A stretch of DNA of 64,000 nucleotides. Source: Rhodopirellula baltica SH 1 (lineage in GTDB: Bacteria; Planctomycetota; Planctomycetia; Pirellulales; Pirellulaceae). The position numbers and the translations under genes were made by a program. Under the pieces are notes generated by a model. It made no database searches and was not told the origin of the DNA. It was given only the letters and a program-made list of their open reading frames with translations. Positions 36,317 through 46,083 of this stretch are shown one piece after another. The number at the start of each line of letters is the position of its first letter. The first letter of the stretch is position 1. Location: assembly GCF_000196115.1 (NCBI RefSeq), contig NC_005027.1, forward strand, positions 744,001 through 808,000, written 5' to 3'.

Positions 36317-37096
36317 TTAAAGGTTCAGTTCCTTCAAAGTAGGTTCGAGTGTCGTCTTCCACTTTTGGTAGCCGACTTCGTTTGGATGCAATAAGTCAGG
36401 GAACTCTTCTACCTTTGCGTCGCCTTTTTCGTTCGCAAATGGCGTCCATGTATCGACCAGATGAACGCCTTCATTTTCTTCGGCGATCTCGGCCAGCAGT
36501 TTGTTGAGGCGTTTGATTTTGCCGGCGGGACGTGATTTGGTTTCGCTGCTGGGCATCACGAGGCAAAGTACGATTGGCATGTCCGAATCATGAGCCTGTA
36601 GCTCTTTGAAAATCAAGCGAACGTTGCCGGCGATGATTTTTGGCGTGGCGTGCTCCTCCAAGTCGTTTGTTCCCATCAACATGACGACCGCTTTGGGGTT
36701 CACGTCCAGAACGTCTTCTTTCAATCGATACAGCATGCCGCGAGTCGTATCACCGCTGATGCCGCGGTTGGCAACTTTTCGATCGCCGAACGCTCCACGA
36801 AAATCGTCTCCCCAATCTTGTGTGATGGAGTCACCAAGGAACACGATTGCGTTTTGGTCTTGTTGCACGCGCGAGGCAAAAGTGGCTCGACGTTTTTGCC
36901 ATAAATTCTTCATCCAGTCATATCGGCGGACGGGACCCTCGCCAGCCATGGAGTCGTTGGTTTCCGGAATCAAAAATTGTTGTTTGACCGTGACGGTATC
37001 TTGGGCCAGTGCCGTAGACCCAAAACACAACAAACCGGCTTCGAAACCAATGCAAACACACAGAAGACGCAGACAGGATGATCGACGTTGATTCAT
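36317..37096 (-). CDS. Exported SGNH/GDSL hydrolase
   Basis: The protein has 259 residues with a signal peptide (LRLLCVCIGFEAGLLCFGSTALAQ). The catalytic blocks are intact: block I VFLGDSIT with Ser90, block II GISGDTT, block III VMLMGTND, and block V FPDLLHPNEVGY with Asp and His. Members deacylate lipids or O-acetylated sugars, in particular platelet-activating-factor acetylhydrolase-like and carbohydrate esterases. The start codon touches the start of a divergent frame at 37095. Confidence 0.92.
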   Translation of the reverse strand: MNQRRSSCLRLLCVCIGFEAGLLCFGSTALAQDTVTVKQQFLIPETNDSMAGEGPVRRYDWMKNLWQKRRATFASRVQQDQNAIVFLGDSITQDWGDDFRGAFGDRKVANRGISGDTTRGMLYRLKEDVLDVNPKAVVMLMGTNDLEEHATPKIIAGNVRLIFKELQAHDSDMPIVLCLVMPSSETKSRPAGKIKRLNKLLAEIAEENEGVHLVDTWTPFANEKGDAKVEEFPDLLHPNEVGYQKWKTTLEPTLKELNL

Positions 37097-37184
37097 GGAG
37101 ACAGACTCACGGAGCGAATTCGGAAGGGACGGCAGTAGTTTATCATGGAACGTTCAGGGCGATGATGTCGTCATCCAATTCACG

Positions 37185-38537
37185 ATGGAGGTGCCGGTGC
37201 CGAAACCAAAGTTGACCTTGGTCTCGATGAGTGGATTGCGAGTGGGACATGAGGAATTGCTTCAGCGAGGATTGAAGCTGCCCGGACTGGCACGCCGTGC
37301 TTCCGCACTTTCACAGTTGCCTCCGCTTGGTTTGCTGACCATTGCGGCGTTGGTGCCGGAATCATGGGACATCGAATTGGTCATGGATGACGGTGTCACT
37401 CCAGAGTGCGAGGTGGCCGATCAAATCTTGTCAGGAACAACTTCGTTGAACCCGCCTCGAGTCGTGGCGTTCTCGGCGTTGACTCCCTCGGCCGATCGAG
37501 CGGCACGAATCAGTCGACTGGTTCAGCGTCACAATGTAACCACGGTGATCGGCGGATTGCATGCGACGGCGACACCCGAACATTGCCGTCCGCACTTTGA
37601 TGTTGTTGTTCAGGGTGATGGAGAAAGCACGTTTGCGAATTTGTTGGCGGATGTGATGGAAGGGACGCCCGCGGCATCGTATCGAGCTGATGGATCGTTC
37701 TCTCTTGCCGATTCGCCGCTGCCACGATGGGAATTGTTGGGGAAAAACTCACCACCGCGGTACACGATCCAATCAATGCGAGGCTGCCCATGGGCGTGTT
37801 CGTTCTGCGCGGCGAGCCGAATGCTGGGGCCGGCCAGAGTCAAACCCGACGATCGATTCGAAGCGGAGCTACAGGCAATATCAGATCAGCAATCGCGGCC
37901 GTGGATCGAGTTGGCTGACGACAACACTTTCGCCAGTGGACGCGATCACGGACCAATGTTGGAATCGCTTCAAAACCATGGGGCTCGCTGGTTCACCGAA
38001 TCCGACTGGCGAATCGCGAAAAAGCCGAGATTGCTTCAGCAAATTGCAGACAGCGGATGTCGACAGATATTGATTGGGTTGGAATCCAGCGTGTTTCGCT
38101 ATCCAGGCATGGGAGCCAAGAACGCTGATTGGGAGCGTATGCTGGAGGCGGTTGTCGCGATTCAAGAGGCTGGGATCGTCGTCAATGGATGCTTGATCGT
38201 CGGAGCTGATGGAGAATCGAAGGAGTCCATCACGCGACTGGGAGACTTCTTGGAGGAGGCTCCGATGGGCGAGATTCAGCTGACGTTGCAGACACCGTTT
38301 CCAGGTACCAGCCTCTACAAAACACTGTTGCAATCGGAACGTTTGCTTCCCGGTGATTTTTCGAGGTACACGTTGTTCGACGTGGTCTACCAGCCTGACC
38401 AGATGACAGCCGAGCAATTGCAAAACGAGTTCAATGCTTTGATCGAGCGAGTGTTTCGTCCGGAGGCTCAGGCACGACGCGATTCCATTCAAAAGAAAAT
38501 TCGATCTTTCCGACGTGCTGCGAGAGACCAGGTATGA
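37185..38537 (+). CDS. Radical SAM protein with B12-binding-like N-terminus
   Basis: The ATG at 37185 gives 450 residues. ATG 37095 is in frame and would overlap the start of the divergent hydrolase, leaving no promoter, so it is not preferred. The first 170 residues resemble a cobalamin-binding-like domain (PPLGLLTIAALVPESWDIELV, VIGGLHATATPEH, VVVQGDGESTF). The radical SAM cluster motif is MRGCPWACSFCAAS (cysteines near 201, 205 and 208). IELADDNTFASGRD and ILIGLESSV follow as in B12-type radical SAM enzymes. No histidine of the base-off cobalamin type was noted. Substrate unknown. It is coupled to the next gene by an ATGA overlap. Confidence 0.9.
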   Translation: MEVPVPKPKLTLVSMSGLRVGHEELLQRGLKLPGLARRASALSQLPPLGLLTIAALVPESWDIELVMDDGVTPECEVADQILSGTTSLNPPRVVAFSALTPSADRAARISRLVQRHNVTTVIGGLHATATPEHCRPHFDVVVQGDGESTFANLLADVMEGTPAASYRADGSFSLADSPLPRWELLGKNSPPRYTIQSMRGCPWACSFCAASRMLGPARVKPDDRFEAELQAISDQQSRPWIELADDNTFASGRDHGPMLESLQNHGARWFTESDWRIAKKPRLLQQIADSGCRQILIGLESSVFRYPGMGAKNADWERMLEAVVAIQEAGIVVNGCLIVGADGESKESITRLGDFLEEAPMGEIQLTLQTPFPGTSLYKTLLQSERLLPGDFSRYTLFDVVYQPDQMTAEQLQNEFNALIERVFRPEAQARRDSIQKKIRSFRRAARDQV

Positions 38538-39889
38538 ATGATTCACCTGACAGTGAGCAAGTGACGAACAGTGATTCCTTGACGATGCGACTGCGGGACC
38601 CGTTGCTGTTTCTGTTCGGCGTTGAATCGTCGATCCGACGCGTGTTGCGTTGCCGTCTGTCGCTTTTGCTGGCGTTTGCTTTGGTGGCGACCGCCGCCAT
38701 GGCTCGCGAATACGATGCGGTCAGTTGGATGCACGCACCACAGGATTTGCTTGGTCCATTTGCCGCGTCATTGGTGATCTGCACGGTTTTATTTTTCACG
38801 GTGCAAATCTGTTTGGCGGTGACCGGTGTCAAACGCGACCCGCAAAGCGACAGAATTCGAGATTACCGGGTTTTTCTAATCGGATATTGGATGACCGCGC
38901 CGCTGGCTTGGTTGTATGCGATTCCCATCGAGACCATGGCTGATGAAGTTGTCTCGTTGCGTTTCAATTTGACGCTGCTGTCAATCGTTTCAATCTGGCG
39001 AGTGTTGTTGTTCAGCCGCGTCGTTGCCATCCAGTTTGGTCTTCGATGGTGGGTGCCACTGTTTTGGATCTTGGTCCCCTGCATGGTGATTGCATTCTTT
39101 GCACTTGTCTCGGCACAGTTGTCGATGGTGTCGTTGATGGGAGGGATTCGGTTGACGCAGACTCAGCAAATCTTGGTGAATTATCAATCGACGGTTGCGG
39201 GAGGATGCTTCTACGGCATCATTCCTGTTTTGCTCGTCGCGTTGGTGGCCATCGGGACGTCGAGCAATCCGAAACATCGCTTCGAGGAGATTGGCCGAGG
39301 CAACGTTTCAATGCCAAAGAGTGTTTGGCTTTGGCCCACCGTTTCTGGAGCATTGCTATTGTTTGCAGCAACGTTGTTTCAACCTAACTTGATTCGCTCG
39401 ACAGAAGTGGATTCGCTGCTTCGCGAGGGTGCCATCGAAGAAGCGATCGCGACAATGCAAGCAGCAGGAGAAGACGCGTACCCAGTTGTATGGGATCCTC
39501 CGCCGAAGCATCCCGATCGTGGGGATGGGTTTCCGGAGATCTCGCTCATTGCCGATGCGATTCAGGCAACCAATGCGGAACGTTGGATCGTTGACCGGTT
39601 GATGGTGCAAGCAGACGAAATCGCGATGCGACAGGAAGGATGGTACCAAGGCACTGGAAGTCTGGAATATCTTCGGGAGCGTCTCCAGTTCGAGGACGAA
39701 GAGACGCTCGACGGCATGCTGGTTCCGTTTCAGAAACTGCGTGAGCTTGAGGTCGGAGACCAAAAAACTCGACAGCATCGCGAAGAGCTGATTGAGATCA
39801 TCGAAGAAGCCCGAGAGGCAGTGATCCAGGCGAAGGAAGCGAAAGCGAGCGAGGGCAGCACCGAAGACGAGGACGTCGCGGAAAATTAA
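38534..39889 (+). CDS. Multi-pass membrane protein of unknown function
   Basis: This 451-residue protein has about six hydrophobic segments between residues 40 and 290 (LSLLLAFALVATAAM, AASLVICTVLFFTVQIC, WILVPCMVIAFFALVSA, SGALLLFAATLF). A long acidic, helical C-terminal tail follows and ends EDEDVAEN. I do not recognise the family, though the layout recalls YIP1-type proteins. Its start overlaps the radical SAM stop (ATGA at 38534-38537), so the two are likely functionally linked. Confidence 0.75.
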   Translation: MNDSPDSEQVTNSDSLTMRLRDPLLFLFGVESSIRRVLRCRLSLLLAFALVATAAMAREYDAVSWMHAPQDLLGPFAASLVICTVLFFTVQICLAVTGVKRDPQSDRIRDYRVFLIGYWMTAPLAWLYAIPIETMADEVVSLRFNLTLLSIVSIWRVLLFSRVVAIQFGLRWWVPLFWILVPCMVIAFFALVSAQLSMVSLMGGIRLTQTQQILVNYQSTVAGGCFYGIIPVLLVALVAIGTSSNPKHRFEEIGRGNVSMPKSVWLWPTVSGALLLFAATLFQPNLIRSTEVDSLLREGAIEEAIATMQAAGEDAYPVVWDPPPKHPDRGDGFPEISLIADAIQATNAERWIVDRLMVQADEIAMRQEGWYQGTGSLEYLRERLQFEDEETLDGMLVPFQKLRELEVGDQKTRQHREELIEIIEEAREAVIQAKEAKASEGSTEDEDVAEN

Positions 39890-39979
39890 GTCACCGAAAC
39901 CACTGGTCCAGTCGTTTCAGATGAGCAAAGCAGTGAGTGAAGTTGCCGCGGTGGACGATCGCGGAAGCCGTCGCTTGGT

Positions 39980-41896
39980 TCACTCCAGTGTTTCTAGTTC
40001 GTGTTTGGTGTCGCGAACGATTTCTGCCGCCCAGTCTTGGTCTTCGTACAGTGTGATGATTCCATCCAGCACGCGAGTTTTCTGGTCGCGAGGAAGTTTC
40101 AACGCTGTTGCGAGCCGTGATCGGAGGGCGAGTTCTCGCTGGCTGTTTGCGACGTGGTCCGAGGGATCTTCTTTCAAACGATTGAGTTCATCACGCACCA
40201 ATAATTCCAATTGCTCGAGCTCTCGTTGTCGAAGTCGGTGCTTGAGTTTGTCGCCGGGTGACATGACGTACCCCACGGATTCAGGATCCACTTCGATGGA
40301 GTAGACATCCAGCCACGCTTGCAATTGCCTTGCCGCATCGGCGGTCGAAGTTTCTCGCAGTGACAAGGCTTGCAGCAGCGATTGTTCGGCAGGAGGCATC
40401 TTGGAAGAACCGCCCGCGGTTCGCGCGCGGTTTTTCAGCTGTCGATAGGTGGATTCGAGTTCGACCGAACGTTGCCACTGGCGAACTTGGTCGGCACGTT
40501 CGTCGTCCGGATACGCCTTCAAAAACTGAGTCATGCGTGACGATTCGGATCCAAGGTCTCCGTTGACTTCAGCAGCTTGAAAGGATTCAAACAAAGTTGA
40601 TGCGGATGGCGTTCGGATTGAGTAAGCGAACAAACCCAGGCCACCTAGCAAAATCAAAACCATGCCGACGATCGAAACCCATTGGACCCAATTGGATTCC
40701 GAGCCCTCGGCACGATGCAGGTCGGACAGATAGCCGCCGGGAGGCGAATTGGAATCGATCGTTTGAAAATGAGTCTTGACCGGTTCGTTGTTGCCTTTGG
40801 ATTGAGTCGCCGAATCGTTGGTGCTGGTCATCGCCGGATCGGTCAGCGGATCGGCGAGGTTGCTCGGGTGGTCGCCCGCCAAAACGCGTCGGCCGGTCGG
40901 GTGGTCGCCACCGGTTTCATTGGTCGGCAAATCAGGCGATACCTCGCGAGAGGCGTCGGTGTGATGGTGCCCGCGAGTATCCAAATCGCCGGCCAAGTTC
41001 GGTGGCAATTCGGGCGTGAAGTCTTCATCGCCGAGCTGCGTGCGGGAAGCTTGTTCGTTCAAAGTGCGGCCACGTTGCAATCCTGCGCGTGTGGCTTTCA
41101 ACCGATTCATGACCGCGAGGGCGGTCGGTGGACGGTCGGCGGGATCTTTTTCAAGCAACTGGTGAACGATCTCGACGACTTCGGCCGGAATGTCCGGATT
41201 GATCAGATCCAATGGAACGGGGCGATCACGTTGCAGGGCCTCGACGACTTGTGTGACCTTTTTGCCCGCGAAAGGAGCACGACCAGCCAGCATCGCGTAC
41301 ATCACGCTGCCCAGTGCATACAAATCGGTGCGAGGTGTGATTGAATGGCTGCCGGCTTGTTCGGGGGCCATGTAGTCGGCGGTCCCGAGCACGGATCCGT
41401 GCAGGGTTTGCTCACCAAAGCCAAACAGTTTGGCGATTCCGAAATCGACCAATTTGACTTCGCCGGCGTCGGTCAGAATCAAGTTGGCAGGTTTAAGGTC
41501 ACGATGGATCACGCCAATGTCGTGAGCATGTTTCAGAGCGGAACAAACTTGCGATGCGATGTCCAACGTTGGGAGCCAACCCAGACGCTTCACATCCCGG
41601 ATTCGTTTTTGGAGCGTTTCGCCACGAACCAGTTCCATCGAATAGAAAAGTTGTCCGGCTTCTTCGCCGTAACCGATCAAGCGAACGATTCCCGGGTGCC
41701 GCAATCGTCGAAGGGTTTCGACTTCCGCGTCAAACCGTCGGCGGAAACGCATGTCATCGGCGACGTGTTGAGCGATCAACTTCACGGCGACTTCTTCACC
41801 GGACTTCGCATGCTTGGCTCGGTAGACCGACCCCATGCCGCCGCGACCGATGACACTTTCGATCTGGTAAGGCCCCAGCTGTTCTGGTTCAGCCAT
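39980..41896 (-). CDS. Hanks-type serine/threonine protein kinase, membrane-anchored
   Basis: The start ATG at 41896 gives 638 residues. The kinase domain (about residues 10-270) has the glycine loop GRGGMGSVYRA, VAVKL, catalytic VIHRDLKPANLIL, VDFGIAKLFG and MAPEQAG, all intact. A low-complexity linker (about 285-430) leads to one membrane segment (VQWVSIVGMVLILLGGLGLFAYSI). The extracytoplasmic part is rich in helices and charged residues. The start lies 8 bases inside the end of the DUF4432 gene, so the two are translated from one message. Targets unknown. Confidence 0.93.
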   Translation of the reverse strand: MAEPEQLGPYQIESVIGRGGMGSVYRAKHAKSGEEVAVKLIAQHVADDMRFRRRFDAEVETLRRLRHPGIVRLIGYGEEAGQLFYSMELVRGETLQKRIRDVKRLGWLPTLDIASQVCSALKHAHDIGVIHRDLKPANLILTDAGEVKLVDFGIAKLFGFGEQTLHGSVLGTADYMAPEQAGSHSITPRTDLYALGSVMYAMLAGRAPFAGKKVTQVVEALQRDRPVPLDLINPDIPAEVVEIVHQLLEKDPADRPPTALAVMNRLKATRAGLQRGRTLNEQASRTQLGDEDFTPELPPNLAGDLDTRGHHHTDASREVSPDLPTNETGGDHPTGRRVLAGDHPSNLADPLTDPAMTSTNDSATQSKGNNEPVKTHFQTIDSNSPPGGYLSDLHRAEGSESNWVQWVSIVGMVLILLGGLGLFAYSIRTPSASTLFESFQAAEVNGDLGSESSRMTQFLKAYPDDERADQVRQWQRSVELESTYRQLKNRARTAGGSSKMPPAEQSLLQALSLRETSTADAARQLQAWLDVYSIEVDPESVGYVMSPGDKLKHRLRQRELEQLELLVRDELNRLKEDPSDHVANSQRELALRSRLATALKLPRDQKTRVLDGIITLYEDQDWAAEIVRDTKHELETLE

Positions 41897-43091
41897 TGAG
41901 GTCCGTCCAATCGCTTCGCGGTTCTTTCGAAATCTCCGTCGGCTCGCCCTCATCGGTGAGCGATTGGATCTTTTGCCGGGTGGCTTCGACTAAATCCGCA
42001 TCCATCAACGGACGCAGTTTGATGCGGAAGGATTTGGTTTCGCCGGCACCAATGTCAACCAACCGGCCCTGTTGCTCTTCGAATCCACGGCGGTTGGGGA
42101 AACCGGTTGCAGGTTCCAATCCGGTCACATAGCCATCCGTTTCGGCGGCGGTGTTTTTCCAGAGGACAAAGGCGGGCAGGGTGGACGTTTTAAAGCTGAC
42201 CGCGAAGCCGCGTTTTTGTTTGGGAGACATCAACAACGCGTGCGTGTAACCGGTTTCATCGGCGCGAGGCCGACCAAAGTAAACGCGTTCGGCTTCACCG
42301 GTGGTTGGACCATCGAACTCATCCCAGCGGTCGATTTGTTCGGCTGCGTGAGCGTCTTTGGGAGCCAGTTCATCGAGTGTCGAGACGAGGCGACTGTTCT
42401 CACCAAGAACCGGTGATCCAAGGTTGATGTGGTAAAGCATCTGCATCGTTCGGGGCATGGCCAATTCGTTGGTTACGTCGTCGAGTATTTCCACTTCGGT
42501 GCGATCGGCATGGACGCGAATTCGCGAACGCATTCGAAAACGCTTGAAAAACAGGCGAGTTTCGATGGTTTCGGCAATCAGTTCGACGCGGCCGCTGGCT
42601 TCATCAAACTCAAGCGACAATGAATCCGCTGGTGTGTTGGCGATGTGCCCGTGCAGCGGATATTCCAGTTTTCCGTTGGCATCGTGCTGAGGTGCACCGT
42701 TGCTTTCCAATCCGCAACGCACGACGAGTTCATCGAAACCCGACAACCAACCCAATCCGCTGGGTTCGGAAACGGGAACGTGATTCGGGTGAACCGGTCC
42801 GTTGACCGGGGAATGCCAGCCAAAACGAATTCCATCGCATTCGATTCGCCAAATCGACATGCCACGGGTGGGCAACACGTCGACATGCATTCGGCTGTTT
42901 TTGAGCCGAACGATTTCGACGCCTTCGCTCACGCCACCGCGGAAGATTCCGTGCCGGATCGTCCAATCGCCGACTCGGGTCGACAAATCCAGGTGAAGCG
43001 GGCTGTTTGTGTCCCACTGGATGCGTTGGTCACGGTCATCGACTTCTCGGACAACGATGGATTCGGTGGCCATGAAGGGCTTCCAATTCAA
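41889..43091 (-). CDS. DUF4432 aldose-epimerase-like protein
   Basis: The protein has 400 residues (ATG 43091; ATG 43073 is an alternative). It shows the galactose mutarotase-like fold in its DUF4432 form: VDVLPTRGMSIWRIECDGIRFGWHSP, the GLGWLSGFDELVVRCGLESNG segment, HGHIANTPA, and MLYHINLGSPVLGENS. It would bind or interconvert a sugar. It overlaps the Ser/Thr kinase gene downstream and is divergent from a cupin gene (176 bases apart), forming a small sugar-related unit. Substrate not known. Confidence 0.88.
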   Translation of the reverse strand: MNWKPFMATESIVVREVDDRDQRIQWDTNSPLHLDLSTRVGDWTIRHGIFRGGVSEGVEIVRLKNSRMHVDVLPTRGMSIWRIECDGIRFGWHSPVNGPVHPNHVPVSEPSGLGWLSGFDELVVRCGLESNGAPQHDANGKLEYPLHGHIANTPADSLSLEFDEASGRVELIAETIETRLFFKRFRMRSRIRVHADRTEVEILDDVTNELAMPRTMQMLYHINLGSPVLGENSRLVSTLDELAPKDAHAAEQIDRWDEFDGPTTGEAERVYFGRPRADETGYTHALLMSPKQKRGFAVSFKTSTLPAFVLWKNTAAETDGYVTGLEPATGFPNRRGFEEQQGRLVDIGAGETKSFRIKLRPLMDADLVEATRQKIQSLTDEGEPTEISKEPRSDWTDLNG

Positions 43092-43267
43092 TTCGAGGGT
43101 GGCGTGCGAAGCCGGGGCATTCTGGACCCGGGCTCTGAACTTGTATAGACCTTCGCTGCGGCCTAAAACATGTCCTGGAAACGGTCTGGGCGCAATTCGT
43201 GTTGATTGTGTTCCATGCTAATTATCATTCATCATCCCATCTCCACCGCCTCCCAACCGAGCACCCG

Positions 43268-44518
43268 ATGAGCACCGTGAAGTTAGACGAAGGATTAATC
43301 CAGGGCGACAGCGTTTCCAGTATCCTCGATTCTGCCATGGACGCCCATGGTGGTGTACTGCGGTTGACTCCGACCTGGGTTCCGCGTTCGTTCCTGCACC
43401 CCGGACGCCGGATCAAATTGCATCCTTCGGATTACTATCGCTTTGGTGCAGATCGCGGTGGAATTGACGAACGTTGGTTCGGCAGCACCACCGACGCGGC
43501 CAACGAAGGTCGTGTTTGGCACGAAGGTCAAAGTTTTTGCTTGTTCGAAGGCAAAAAATTCATGCTGAAGGATGCGGTTGCCGAACGCGGCAACGACATC
43601 GTCGGCGAAGCAATTTACTCGAAGTACAACCGTTGGCCGGTGTACTCGAAATTCTTTGACAACATGGGCCCCATCCCCCATCACATGCACCAGTCGTTCG
43701 AAGACGCGGAACTGGTCGGTCAGGAAGGCAAGCCGGAAAGTTATTACTTCCCGCCACAGTTGAACAACGTCGACAACAATTTCTCGTACACGTTCATGGG
43801 TTTGGAACCTGGTACCCAACCCGAGGATGTGCGTCGTTGCTTGGAAAATTGGAACGAGGGCGACAACGGGATCTTGGATCTTAGCCGTGCCTACCGACTC
43901 AAACGTGGTACCGGTTGGTTGATTCCACCGGGAGTTCTCCATGCTCCTGGGTCTCTGTGTACGTACGAGCCACAATGGGGCAGCGACGTGTTCGGCATGT
44001 ACCAATCGATCGTCGAAGGCCGTTATGTGCCTTGGTCGTTGCTGGTCAAAGACATGCCCGAAGAAAAGCACCAGGACCTCGATTTCATCGTCGGGCAATT
44101 GGATTGGGACAAGAACGTCGACACGCACTTCAAAAACAGCAACTACCTCGAGCCAGTTCGCGACGAAAAACGGAGCGGCGATGGCTACGAAGATTTGTGG
44201 ATCGTTTACGGCACGGTCGATGGCGAGCAATTGTTCAGCGCAAAAGAGCTGACGATTGCTCCCGGTGCGAAATGCGTTTTGAAAGACGGTGCGGCGAGCA
44301 GCTGGATCACGGTTCAAGGTCGCGGCCGAATCGGAAACCTCGACCTGCAAACACCTGCCATGATTCGCTTCGGCGAAAACACGACCGACGAAGTGTTCAT
44401 CAGCCACGTTGCCGCGACCAACGGTGTCGAGATCGAAAACTTGGGCAGCGAACCTTTGGTTGGACTGCGTTACTTCGGCCCCAACGCTCACACCGATCTG
44501 CCCAAGGCCGGAAGCTGA
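43268..44518 (+). CDS. Cupin protein, mannose-6-phosphate-isomerase-like
   Basis: The ATG at 43268 gives 416 residues. Cupin metal-site motifs are visible: GPIPHHMHQSFEDAE, and GTGWLIPPGVLHAPGS, with the histidines and glutamate expected of class I phosphomannose-isomerase-type folds. A second beta domain follows (ELTIAPGAKCVLKDGA, ITVQGRGRIGNLDLQ). The 23 in-frame residues upstream lack conserved features. It may isomerise a sugar or act as a sugar-bound sensor. Divergent placement to the DUF4432 gene suggests linked roles. Confidence 0.8.
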   Translation: MSTVKLDEGLIQGDSVSSILDSAMDAHGGVLRLTPTWVPRSFLHPGRRIKLHPSDYYRFGADRGGIDERWFGSTTDAANEGRVWHEGQSFCLFEGKKFMLKDAVAERGNDIVGEAIYSKYNRWPVYSKFFDNMGPIPHHMHQSFEDAELVGQEGKPESYYFPPQLNNVDNNFSYTFMGLEPGTQPEDVRRCLENWNEGDNGILDLSRAYRLKRGTGWLIPPGVLHAPGSLCTYEPQWGSDVFGMYQSIVEGRYVPWSLLVKDMPEEKHQDLDFIVGQLDWDKNVDTHFKNSNYLEPVRDEKRSGDGYEDLWIVYGTVDGEQLFSAKELTIAPGAKCVLKDGAASSWITVQGRGRIGNLDLQTPAMIRFGENTTDEVFISHVAATNGVEIENLGSEPLVGLRYFGPNAHTDLPKAGS

Positions 44519-44613
44519 TCCGAATCGTTCGATCGGATTGAACTGAATCTATCGCGCAACGCGACCGTCTCATTCCGAGGCGTTCGCGTTTTGCTTTGGT
44601 GGCGGCAATTCCA

Positions 44614-46083
44614 TCAGAGAAAGACGTTTTCGGCCAACGGCATTTGATGTGCCCTGCTTTCAGCGAAATGCATCTGGTAGGCGGCGGTGTTGGGGATCAG
44701 CACAAAATCACCTCGTGAAATACCGCGTGGAAACCGAAATCGTCGCTGCATCAGATACTCTGACTCGGTGCAGTAACCACCGACAAAGTAGCCTTCGATC
44801 TCCGCATGATCAGTCTGGTTTGTTGGCTTGGCGGATTCATTCGAAGCGGAGATGACGATGGGATCGACCAGGAAATCATCGCGAGTTGTTCGGCACTGCG
44901 AGCTGTTCATCATCAGCCCGATCAGATGGTTTTGATTTTGGTCACGTTTGACGAACAAAACCTCCGCGATCGTCAAGCCGCAGCCATCCAGCAGTGCTCG
45001 GCCAGGTTCGCATTTTAGAATCAGTTCTCGACGATTGATTTCGTAGGCGAGCGATGAAGTCAATACGGCGCGAAGCCAATCCGCCGCATTCATCGGTTGC
45101 CACGTCGGATCGATGTCTTTCAGAGGACGTTGATTCCACGTCAGTTTTCGATTCGCTTCGAAACGACCGCTTGATTCCGTGAACGTGTGGGCTTCTTTGA
45201 GAAAACGTTGCCAGTGCTTTTGATGGCAGAGATAATTGACTGGAAAGCCGCCGCCGATGTCCAACCATGCGACCGCATGTCCGATCTCTCGAACTCGATC
45301 GACGACATCAAGTGCATCGTCGATCAACGCTTTCGTGAATGATGGCGAGAATTGCTCGTCAGACCGGTGGACGTGAAAGTGAATGCCGACTACCTGAATG
45401 CGAGGTTCGTCGCAAAGTGATCTCGCAAGCAGAGTCAATTCGTTGGCTGGCATTCCGAACCGCGATGGCAAGTCAGGGAACTTGGCGGAACAATGCTGCA
45501 GACGGAACGCGATTCTTGCTTTCGGTGCGGTCGATCCCAGGTGAGCGAGGGTTTCACGCAAGGTTGTGAGTTCATCTTCGTTGTCGATGACGAGAACGAT
45601 GTTGCTCAACACGCACGAACGAATCAAGCTGACCGGTTTGACTGCAGCGGTGCAGACGATAGGGGAATCGAACGGATGTTGCGGCAATCGATACAGTTCA
45701 TCCAGCGTTTGCTGCTTTTCGAATTCGCTGGCGACATCGAAGCCGATGGATTCCATCAGTCCGGTGCGGACGAATTCGGCACACTTGTTGGCTTTGCGAG
45801 CGAAGTGAATTTGCAGCGGCACACTTGCTTGGCTGGCGACGTTCTGAAGGTCTTTGATGTTGGACCGCATGGGATCGGTCGACAACACGTTGACCGGCGA
45901 GCCGTGAAACTCAATCAGCTGTTTGACGCGGTCGGAGTCGGCAGCCAACTCCGTCATCCACGGTGACCAAACTGCATCCAGCGGAATGCACCCTCGGCAC
46001 CGGCTGCGGAGCTGGACCGCGTGGTCGGTGGCAGAAACTGGATGGGATGTTTCGGGGCGACACGGAAGGGGGCTGTGATTCAT
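44614..46083 (-). CDS. Fold-type III PLP-dependent enzyme, Y4yA-like decarboxylase group
   Basis: This 489-residue protein has the alanine-racemase/DapDC fold. The PLP lysine lies in IHFARKANKC (Lys97). Later marks are SRFGMPANELTLL, VGIHFHVHRS, WLDIGGGFPVNY, ILKCEPGRALLDGCG and the C-terminal GGYCTESEYLM with NTAAYQMHFAESRAHQMPLAEN. The last pattern recalls the Y4yA subgroup of PLP enzymes from memory; this is not proven by a search. Likely reactions are decarboxylation of a diamino acid or racemisation. It sits alone, 186 bases before the tRNA gene. Confidence 0.85.
   Translation of the reverse strand: MNHSPLPCRPETSHPVSATDHAVQLRSRCRGCIPLDAVWSPWMTELAADSDRVKQLIEFHGSPVNVLSTDPMRSNIKDLQNVASQASVPLQIHFARKANKCAEFVRTGLMESIGFDVASEFEKQQTLDELYRLPQHPFDSPIVCTAAVKPVSLIRSCVLSNIVLVIDNEDELTTLRETLAHLGSTAPKARIAFRLQHCSAKFPDLPSRFGMPANELTLLARSLCDEPRIQVVGIHFHVHRSDEQFSPSFTKALIDDALDVVDRVREIGHAVAWLDIGGGFPVNYLCHQKHWQRFLKEAHTFTESSGRFEANRKLTWNQRPLKDIDPTWQPMNAADWLRAVLTSSLAYEINRRELILKCEPGRALLDGCGLTIAEVLFVKRDQNQNHLIGLMMNSSQCRTTRDDFLVDPIVISASNESAKPTNQTDHAEIEGYFVGGYCTESEYLMQRRFRFPRGISRGDFVLIPNTAAYQMHFAESRAHQMPLAENVFL

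Noticed and set aside
44558..44590. Possible terminator hairpin aacgcga/tcgcgtt between convergent genes
   Set aside because: Stem of only 7 pairs, 19-base loop and only a short T run; too weak to call.
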